The position numbers and the translations under genes were made by a program. A stretch of DNA of 5,881 nt from Propionibacteriaceae bacterium (lineage in GTDB: Bacteria > Actinomycetota > Actinomycetes > Propionibacteriales > Propionibacteriaceae), in NCBI GenBank assembly GCA_031254155.1, contig JAIRVA010000034.1, positions 1 through 5,881 of the forward strand. The letters are read 5' to 3'. Under the pieces are notes generated by a model, which had not been told where the DNA came from, searched no databases, and was given only the letters and a program-made list of their open reading frames with translations. How positions within the stretch are numbered: the first letter of the stretch is position 1; every line of letters starts with the position of its first letter. Of the stretch, positions 1-5,500 are shown in pieces.

Positions 1-73
1 GGCTGGCCAGCGCGGGGTCGCCGGCCACCGAGCCGTCACCGGCGGTGTCGTTGTACACCGTACCTTGGACCAC
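1..73 (-). other. Start of an SdrD/Cna-B-like module, truncated by the window edge
   Basis: Residues 424-447 of the left-hand protein read VVQGTVYNDTAGDG and then SVAGDPALAS. SdrD B-like and related Cna-B-type repeats of surface proteins begin in this way (GxVYxDxNxDG followed by an acidic loop and a small-residue turn), and the Asp/Asn-Gly pattern can bind calcium in that family. Only the first strand and loop are visible, so the assignment is provisional. Confidence 0.5.
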
Positions 74-1342
74 CGTTGCGGTCTGACCAGACGCTAGGTC
101 GTACGACAGGGGGTAGACAGTCGCGGCCGACGTCCCGTTCGGGATGTTGAAAACCTGGCCGGAGGTCGGGTTGATGCGGACGAGGTTCGTCGCGCCGCCG
201 TACAGGGCGTAGAGGTTACCCTGGTAGAACGCCAAGCCGTAGATGAGCTGGGCGTTCGTGCCAATCGCGACCGCCCCCTGGCCAGCGCCCGCCGTCAGCG
301 GGGCGACCAGTTCGTACGTCCAGTTGCTGGTCTCGCTCGGGACGACCCGGACGAGCCACATCCGGGTGGCGGCGTTGAGCCCGAAGGTCGGGGCGGCCTG
401 GTCCGACGTGACAACGATGTACGCGTTACCCACGGAGTCAAGCGCCATGTCCGACGCGACGTAGCCCGGGCCGGGGCAGGGGTTCATCGCGCCGTCGCTG
501 AAGATGTTGTCGCCCGTCGTCGCCGGTTGGATGGTGCCCGAGAAGTTGTACTCACCGGTCGCCGGGTCGAAGACCATCATCGTGAAACTCTGGTTGAGGG
601 ACGTACATTCGGCGGCCGAGAGCATGATCTTGCCCGAGCCCTGCAGCACTTCGCCGCCGGACCAGTAGAGGTACGCGCCGTCGGTGGCGCCAAACCAGGC
701 CGGCGTCGGCATCACGGTGTACTGGGCTTTCGTCTCGCCGTCCTTGATCCGGAACAGCGGCATCGAGTTGACGTCAGTGACACCCGACGGGATCGTATTC
801 CCCGTCGAAGTCCTGTAGGCCGCGGCAACGGTAGACGGCACGGCGTTGAAGTCCCAGGAGTAGCCGTACTTCGCGCCGCGGACGCCGTCAACGTCGGCGT
901 CGACCGCTAGCGTGTCGTTCCACTCCACGTCCGAGCCCGGGTTGGGCCCGCCACCGCCGGTTTGCTGCTGGCTGCCGAACCGCTCGACCGTACCATTCGT
1001 CGGCAGCTGCCCGCCCGTCGCCAGGGTACCCCAACCGAAGTTCAGGCCGCCAATGTACAACGACTGGTCACTGATGGCGAGCGGCTGGGTGATCTGGTTG
1101 GACGACGCCCACCACGAACTGCCCGGGTTGGCCGCCTGAACGGGGAAGACACCCGTCTTGTGGGACGACGCCGCGCTAGCCTCCGGGGCCAGCAGCGTGT
1201 TACCGAGGAACAACCCCCCCACCATGAGCGTAAAGGCCGTCAGAAAAGCCGCCGGCTTCGCCCATTTCTGGTGTTTCGCCGGTGCCTTCCGTGGTTTCGC
1301 GCCAGCCAGGCCAGACGCCGCCAGCAACGTATCGTTTCCCAT
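1..1342 (-). CDS. Exported surface protein, N-terminal part, running off the left edge (propeller-like ectodomain, then an SdrD/Cna-B-like module)
   Basis: The frame is open from an ATG at 1342-1340 to the window edge, giving 447 codons and no stop. The ATG was chosen because a GGGGG Shine-Dalgarno-like run lies 5 nt upstream; an in-frame GTG at 1354 is a weaker alternative. Residues 1-57 look like a long Sec signal peptide. The mature part (about 58-420) is rich in Gly, Thr, Asn and aromatic residues. It contains recurring blade-like segments such as MMVFDPATGEYNF (about 255-267), MALDSVGNAYIVV (about 299-311) and LVRINPTSGQVFNI (about 387-400), which resemble NHL/YVTN-type beta-propeller strands. 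From about 424 the text QGTVYNDTAGDG resembles the start of an SdrD/Cna-B-like domain with a calcium-loop-like Asp pattern. Two cysteines (246, 289) could form a disulphide. The inferred role is as a secreted or wall-bound adhesin or structural protein. No ligand or enzyme activity can be read, and the missing C-terminus hides the anchor. Confidence 0.85.
   Translation of the reverse strand, partial: MGNDTLLAASGLAGAKPRKAPAKHQKWAKPAAFLTAFTLMVGGLFLGNTLLAPEASAASSHKTGVFPVQAANPGSSWWASSNQITQPLAISDQSLYIGGLNFGWGTLATGGQLPTNGTVERFGSQQQTGGGGPNPGSDVEWNDTLAVDADVDGVRGAKYGYSWDFNAVPSTVAAAYRTSTGNTIPSGVTDVNSMPLFRIKDGETKAQYTVMPTPAWFGATDGAYLYWSGGEVLQGSGKIMLSAAECTSLNQSFTMMVFDPATGEYNFSGTIQPATTGDNIFSDGAMNPCPGPGYVASDMALDSVGNAYIVVTSDQAAPTFGLNAATRMWLVRVVPSETSNWTYELVAPLTAGAGQGAVAIGTNAQLIYGLAFYQGNLYALYGGATNLVRINPTSGQVFNIPNGTSAATVYPLSYDLASGQTATVVQGTVYNDTAGDGSVAGDPALAS
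1172..1342 (-). other. Signal peptide of the left-hand surface protein
   Basis: Residues 1-57 have an unusually long N-region of about 30 residues, with six Lys and one Arg (from KPRK onward). A hydrophobic core follows at about 31-52 (AAFLTAFTLMVGGLFLG and beyond), then APEASA with a likely type I signal-peptidase cut after ASA at 55-57. There is no lipobox cysteine, so it is not a lipoprotein. Long N-regions are common on large Gram-positive wall proteins. The cut site is inferred by eye. Confidence 0.75.
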
Positions 1343-1347
1343 AACTA

Positions 1348-1352
1348 CCCCC
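1348..1352 (-). promoter_or_regulatory. Ribosome binding site of the left-hand surface gene
   Basis: On the minus strand a GGGGG run within GTGGGGGT lies 5 nt before the ATG at 1342, which supports this start. A better match to AGGA (AAGGAC at 1371-1366) is too far away, about 23 nt, to serve this ATG. Confidence 0.5.
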
Positions 1353-1393
1353 ACTTGATACCTAAGTCCTTGTAGACCTGTTGACTTCCCAAT

Positions 1394-1422
1394 GGGGGAC
1401 CGCAAACTGTGCTGCGCCCCCC
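1394..1422 (-). promoter_or_regulatory. Leader stem-loop 2, about 50 nt before the start codon
   Basis: In the minus-strand transcript a run of six G (1422-1417) pairs with TCCCCC (1399-1394). CGCA then pairs with TGCG across a one-base bulge, leaving an 8-nt loop GCACAGTT. The stem is strong and close to the ribosome binding site, so it could act in attenuation, transcript stability or translation control. No U-tract follows, so simple termination is not evident. It matches no riboswitch class I recognise. Confidence 0.4.
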
Positions 1423-1519
1423 GACGACCTCAGAGTTTTCCCTCGTACGCCTTATTAATCCGCCGCGATAGCACGACACCGTACTGGCAGGCATGCAGAA
1501 AGGACCTCGCCACCCGGCG

Positions 1520-1547
1520 CAACGGCACAGCAAACTGCGCACCGTCG
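1520..1547 (-). promoter_or_regulatory. Leader stem-loop 1
   Basis: In the minus-strand transcript CGACGG (1547-1542) pairs with CCGTTG (1525-1520). After a 2-nt bulge, CGCAG pairs with CTGTG across a TTTG loop. Two of the eleven pairs are G-U. The hairpin sits inside the predicted long leader of the left-hand surface gene. It contains the octamer CAGTTTGC, which recurs in leader stem-loop 2. No U-run follows. Confidence 0.4.
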
Positions 1548-1577
1548 AACGCACGACCAAGCGATTGAACCCCCACG

Positions 1578-1593
1578 ATTACCCCCCGGTAAT
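1578..1593. promoter_or_regulatory. Inverted repeat just downstream of the predicted start of transcription
   Basis: ATTACC and GGTAAT form a perfect 6-bp inverted repeat around four C residues (plus strand). It lies about 20-40 nt after the predicted transcription start of the left-hand surface gene. That position would suit a repressor operator or a small RNA hairpin. The regulator, if any, is unknown. Confidence 0.35.
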
Positions 1594-1621
1594 TCAGTGA
1601 CCCACAATCACGATATGGACA

Positions 1622-1651
1622 GGTATATCAGGGTTCCTACAAGGCCGTCAA
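1622..1651 (-). promoter_or_regulatory. Sigma-70-type promoter for the left-hand surface gene
   Basis: Read on the minus strand, a -35 box TTGACG (1651-1646, five of six consensus bases) is followed after 18 nt by TATACC (1627-1622), which is preceded by TGA and so looks like an extended -10 (TGn). Transcription would begin near 1615, leaving a leader of about 270 nt before the ATG at 1342. This is the best promoter-like sequence I found in the gap. It is a prediction from consensus only. Confidence 0.5.
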
Positions 1652-1824
1652 CCACGATTTTGGCCCGGTTGAGACCCTGGCAGAGTCAAAGTACAACAAA
1701 ACTACGCTATCTCCGCTTGACACACGGCGTTTGGTATCCTGACGTTAGTTTTTCAGGTTTCCCTCAGAAATCTTTGCCCCACCACAGTTCCGGCCTGGCC
1801 CGCCGGACCGCCCGGGTCAGCCGA

Positions 1825-1862
1825 GAGTTTGAAGTCCCGCAGCGATGGGGACCGGAGAACTC
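1825..1862 (-). terminator. Possible weak terminator after the toxin gene
   Basis: Eleven bases beyond the toxin stop, GAGTT (1862-1858) can pair with AACTC (1829-1825), enclosing GTCCC (1852-1848) paired with GGGAC (1838-1834). The two 5-bp stems are separated by an internal loop and no T-run follows, so this is a weak candidate given only because of its position. Confidence 0.2.
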
Positions 1863-1872
1863 AAACAAACGG

Positions 1873-2187
1873 CTAACGACTCTCAGCCAGAAGGGTTCTG
1901 ATCGTATTGCTGTCCATACGGTCATGGCTCAGAGTGAGGATACGAACTGTTTGCTCATGCACGTCGTACCACGCTGTGTAGGGGAACCGTCGCAAATGCG
2001 CACGCCGTACGCTAAGTTGCTCTTCAAGCGCGTGTACGTATGGCCGAGACCTCAGTAAGGCGACAGTGGTCTGAAAATCCGTCAGGAAATCGGCCGCGAT
2101 CTCCGATGATGCGTTGGCGGCATACCACGCGGCGACGTCGCGGACGCGTTTTCGCGCGGTCGGTGTCGAACGTAGCCAGAACCTCAC
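1873..2187 (-). CDS. RelE/ParE-family toxin of a type II toxin-antitoxin-like pair
   Basis: This 104-residue protein starts at a GTG whose last two bases are shared with the TGA stop of the upstream small gene (GTGA overlap), so translation is probably coupled. Its layout is that of the RelE/ParE superfamily. An N-terminal helical pair (about 9-48) contains VRDVAAWYAANAS and a phenylalanine-rich second helix. An Arg-rich strand follows (VRRAHLRRFPY, about 60-70), and then the closing WYDVHEQTVRILTLSH (about 72-87). The RFPY...Y...V..L..H pattern is typical of the family, and the length is normal. Family members act in the cytoplasm as ribosome-dependent mRNA endonucleases (RelE type) or gyrase inhibitors (ParE type). 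Which applies here cannot be read from sequence, and this copy has HDRMD where many relatives have an H..R.P ending. Its GC content (about 52-58% in sampled rows) is below that of the adhesin genes, which hints at mobility. Confidence 0.82.
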   Translation of the reverse strand: MRFWLRSTPTARKRVRDVAAWYAANASSEIAADFLTDFQTTVALLRSRPYVHALEEQLSVRRAHLRRFPYTAWYDVHEQTVRILTLSHDRMDSNTIRTLLAESR

Positions 2188-2420
2188 AACCGTAGTTCTG
2201 CCCGAATGGACTCAACCAGCGCTTCCACAGTCATGAGCTCTTCCGGATGAGTCACGGCCTCCTGACGTGCCTGCTCCAGGTCAGCTATGAGAGACTCCTC
2301 GTCATCGGGAAGGATGCCCACAGGCAGGCACTGCGTAGCCGCAAAAGGATGTCCGAGCCCATCCTGTTGGCCCTGCAACAGCAAAGATAGTCGCTCGTCC
2401 TGTCGCGCAGCAGTTATCAT
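2184..2420 (-). CDS. Putative antitoxin partnered with the RelE/ParE toxin
   Basis: This 78-residue frame begins at an ATG (2420-2418) with a weak GGA 5 nt upstream, and its stop overlaps the toxin start by 4 bases. Order, size and overlap are those of a type II antitoxin. The C-terminal half (about 38-78) is acidic and predicted helical (DDEESLIADLEQARQEAV, then EELMTVEALVESIRAELRL), which suits a toxin-wrapping tail. The N-terminal half (residues 1-37) shows no helix-turn-helix, ribbon-helix-helix or Phd-like pattern that I can recognise, and contains one cysteine (31). The antitoxin assignment therefore rests on context, not on family similarity. The frame stays open upstream to a GTG at 2576 (130 residues), but that version would overlap the adhesin end and the terminator hairpin, so the ATG is preferred. 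Confidence 0.6.
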   Translation of the reverse strand: MITAARQDERLSLLLQGQQDGLGHPFAATQCLPVGILPDDEESLIADLEQARQEAVTHPEELMTVEALVESIRAELRL

Positions 2421-2427
2421 GAGATCC

Positions 2428-2433
2428 AGTCTA
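2428..2433 (-). promoter_or_regulatory. Possible -10 element for a leaderless antitoxin-toxin transcript
   Basis: TAGACT on the minus strand fits the TANNNT pattern of actinobacterial -10 boxes and ends 7 nt before the ATG at 2420. Transcription would then start at or next to the start codon, giving a leaderless mRNA, which is common in Actinomycetota. No convincing -35 box lies 16-18 nt upstream, so this is tentative. Confidence 0.35.
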
Positions 2434-2479
2434 GCTTGCCTGGGTACGTCCCGGCGTCCCCCGGCTCTGAATGCGCCGA

Positions 2480-2503
2480 GAGCGCCCCTGACTAGGGACG
2501 CTC
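2480..2503 (-). terminator. Hairpin terminator of the large adhesin gene
   Basis: The stem arms GAGCGTCCCT (2503-2494) and AGGGGCGCTC (2489-2480) form ten pairs, one of them G-U, around a 4-nt loop. The hairpin begins 33 nt after the TAA stop of the adhesin and lies before the antitoxin ATG. No U-run follows, as is frequent for terminators in high-GC Gram-positives. It would separate the adhesin transcript from the toxin-antitoxin unit. Confidence 0.55.
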
Positions 2504-2535
2504 CCGAACTGGTCGTCTGGGTTGTGGGGGGAAAT

Positions 2536-5500
2536 TTACCCAGAGGACCATTTTTTGCCCTTGCGGGCCTGGACACCCTGACGGGTTATCCAGAGTCCGG
2601 CAGCCACCGTGACAACCCCAAAGGGCAACAGTCCCATGGGGGGATGGACTGTGCCACCAGTTGGGGCAGCCGGCGCCTTGGTGACCGTGAAGGTCACCGC
2701 GATGGCGCCGGAGTGGTTACCGGTCAGCGTGAGGGCGTGTTCGCCCAGCTCAATGCCGTCAGGCACCGTGAAGGAGAAGGTGACCTTGCCACCATCTTCA
2801 GCCGTCTTGCAACCCAGGGCGATGTCCGTCGAGTGCAGCGTCAGGCACACCATTTCGCCTGGGGCGAAGTTGCTGCCGGTCACCACCTGGGTTTCCTTGA
2901 TATGGCGTGTCGGGTACGCGACTTCGACCGCCAACTGGCCGATCTCGATGACCGTCGGCTGGGACTCGTTGCCCGCGCTGTCGGTCACGGTGACCTCGAC
3001 CTTGTCACCGGGGCCGAGCGGCGTCGTCGGGGGGCACACGAAGAGCCCATCCGCGTCGGCCGTGACGGTCTCGCAACCAGGTACGGCGACGCCGTGCTGG
3101 CTGATCGTGACCGTGTCACCCGGCTCGGCCGTCCCCGAGATCTCCCCGCCCGTGGACGGGTTCACCTGGGGCGCCGCGGGCGGCGTGGAATCCAGCGTCC
3201 GCGTGGCCTCACCCGAGGTGTTCCCGGCGGGATCGGTTGCCACGGCCGTAATCTTGCCATCCGCCGCATCGGCGGGAGTCGGGATCGACCAGTGGCCGGT
3301 CTCGTCGACCGCTCCGGTCACCGTCCCGGTCGTACCGTCAGCTCTCGGGTACGTGACCGTCACGGTCGAACCGGGTTCGGCCGTCCCGGCGACCACCTGG
3401 GCGTTCGCGGTCTCGATGGCCGGTACGGCCGGGGCGGTCGTGTCGACCGTAATCGCGACCACTGTCGGATCGGAGGGGTTGCCCGCCGGGTCGGTCTGGG
3501 TCACGTCGAGCTCGGCCGTACCCTCCGGCAACGCCTGGCCCACCGTGCACGACCACGACCCGTCCGGCAGTACGACCGTCTGGCACAACACGTCGCCGGC
3601 CTTGTCCGCCACCGTCACCGTCGCACCAACCTCACCTTGTCCCGACACCTCCGGGGCCCGGTCCTTGACCGGCAGGCCGACCGTCGGGGTGTCGACCACC
3701 GGGGCCGCCGGGGCCGTCGCATCCAGGTGGGTCTCACCCGGCAGGGAGCGGTTCCCGTTCTGGTCCGTGGCCACGACCGTGACCTCGCCGCTCACGGCAT
3801 CCGGGGGTGTGATGATCGACCACGTCCCGTCCGGACCCACGATGACCGGGTCAGCCGTCGCGGTGACGACCGCACCCGTGGTGGGGTCGACCACCGGATA
3901 GGTGACCGTGACCACAGCCCCCGGCTCCGCCGTACCCGCGATCTCGCTGGCGTTCGCCGTCGTAATCGCCGGCGCCCCCGGATTCAGATCCAGGAACGTC
4001 TCGACCGGCTGCGACGGATTACCCGCCGCATCAACCGCCACCACCTGCACATCACCCGACATCATCGTGCCAGGAGTCGGCACCGACCAGTTCCCAGCGT
4101 CGTCCACATCCGCCGTCACCGTCGTACCATCCGGCCACGTGACCAGCACCGTCGCACCCGGCTCCGCCGTACCCGACACCACCACCGCATCCGCCTCCGT
4201 CACCACCGGCTGGGCCGGAGGCACCGTATCCACAACGGGCCTCGCCATTGTTGGCGCCGATTCGTTGCCCGCCTGGTCAGTCTGGGTCACGGTGAGCTTG
4301 TCCGTACCATCCGGCAACGCCGTCGTGACCGTACACGACCACGACCCATCCGCCGCGACCGTCGCCTGACACAGGACATTCCCGTGGCCGTCCGCGACCG
4401 TCACGGTTGCCGCCGGCTCACCTTGACCCGTGATCGTCGGCGCCGAGTCCTTGGTCGGACCGTCTTGCGGCGAGACAACCACCGGCGCCGCCGGGGCCAC
4501 CGTGTCCACGACGGGATCCACAACCGCCGGACCGGACGTGTTGCCCGCCGCATCGGTCTGCCTCACATCCAACTCATCCGTCCCGTTCGGCAACGGCCGG
4601 CCCACCGTACACGACCACGACCCATCCGCCGCGACCGTCGTCGTACACAGGACATTCCCAGCCTTGTCCGTCACCGTCACCGCCGCGCCGGGTTCACCCT
4701 TGCCAGCAACCGTGGGCTCTAGAGTGTCAATCTCCTCCCCCGTGGTCGGACCCGTCACCGTCGGTACGGCCGGGGCCGCCGTGTCAACAACCGGCTTGAC
4801 CACCGTCGGCCCGGATTCGTTACCCGCCGCATCGGTCTGGGCGACCGTCAACTCGTCCGTCCCATCCGGCAACGGCCGGCCTACCGTACACGACCACGAC
4901 CCATCGGCCGCGACCGTCGCCGCACACAGGACGTTCCCGGCCTTGTCCGCCACCGTGACCGCCGCGCCGGGCTCACCCGTCCCCGTCACCGTCGGCGTCG
5001 GATCATTGGTCGCCACCCCGCTTAGCGGACCCGTCACCGTCGGGGCCGCCGGAGCGGTCAGATCGACCGTCAGGTCGTCCGTCGCCGGACCCGAGACGTT
5101 CCCGGCCTTGTCGGTCTGGGTGACGACCAGTTCGGCCGGACCCTCCGTGAGCGCCTGGCCGGCGGGCACCGTGCAGGACCAGGCGCCGGTCGCCCCGACC
5201 GTCGCCGTGCACAGTCCGTGCCCGGCCTTGTCCTGAACGGTGACCGCCGCGCCCGGCTCGCCCGTACCCGTCACCGTCGGCCTGGCGTTGTTGATCGCCG
5301 CGCCATCCGCGGGCGAATCCACGTGGGGGGCAGCCGGGGCATCCACATCCAGGGAGCCGGTTCCAGCGCTCGAGTCCACGCCCTCCGGGTCGGTCACGAC
5401 CGCCGACAGCGGGCCGCTCACCGCAGCCGCCGGCGTCGCAAGTGACCACGCCCCGGTCGCCGGGTCGACGTCCGCGGTCACGGTCGCCCAACCGTCGGTG

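Larger units (their letters stand above)
1343..1872. other. Intergenic region between the toxin gene and the left-hand surface gene, with no convincing gene
   Basis: About 530 bp separate the toxin stop from the next start codon. The stretch 1681-1740 counts to about 47% GC, against about 73% in 5041-5100 of the large adhesin. The short frames crossing it lack family-like sequence and good ribosome sites. What it holds is a minus-strand promoter (1651-1622), a short inverted repeat (1578-1593), two leader stem-loops (1547-1520 and 1422-1394) and a weak hairpin just after the toxin gene (1862-1825). Nothing recognisable was found in about 1660-1820. Confidence 0.6.

Noticed and set aside
243..1375. 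Several short plus-strand frames (243-464, 527-910, 912-1139, 962-1375, 1158-1358)
   Set aside because: They lie opposite the left-hand surface gene, which has a signal peptide, a ribosome site and domain-like sequence, whereas these have none.
1345..1560. A 71-codon minus-strand frame starting with TTG and ending just before the left-hand surface gene
   Set aside because: It has a poor start and low-complexity Arg/Cys-rich content, and it overlaps the two leader stem-loops. A leader peptide cannot be excluded but nothing supports it.
1717..1740. Plus-strand TTGACA followed by TATCCT, resembling a promoter
   Set aside because: The spacer is only 12 nt, too short for sigma-70-type recognition, and no plus-strand gene follows.
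1597..2058. A 153-codon plus-strand frame across the gap and the toxin gene
   Set aside because: It overlaps the well-supported toxin antisense, shows no family-like sequence and has no clear ribosome site.
2184..2576. A 130-codon version of the antitoxin starting at GTG 2576
   Set aside because: It would overlap the adhesin end by 41 bp and include the terminator hairpin in coding sequence. The extra N-terminal residues show no fold-like pattern, and the ATG at 2420 fits better.
2287..4722. An 811-codon open frame on the plus strand
   Set aside because: It lies opposite the adhesin repeats and is mostly Arg, His and Asp in mirrored repeats. That is the expected shadow of GC-rich repetitive coding on the other strand; the minus-strand frame has clear Ig-like families.
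2609..5236. Thr/Val/Ser-rich plus-strand frames at 2609-3901, 3902-4369 and 4430-5236
   Set aside because: These are antisense shadows of the same repeat array. Their apparent repetitiveness is inherited from the adhesin codons.
4207..5325. Regular repeats that could suggest a CRISPR array
   Set aside because: The period is about 279 bp, the frame is preserved throughout and the repeats translate into Ig-like domains.
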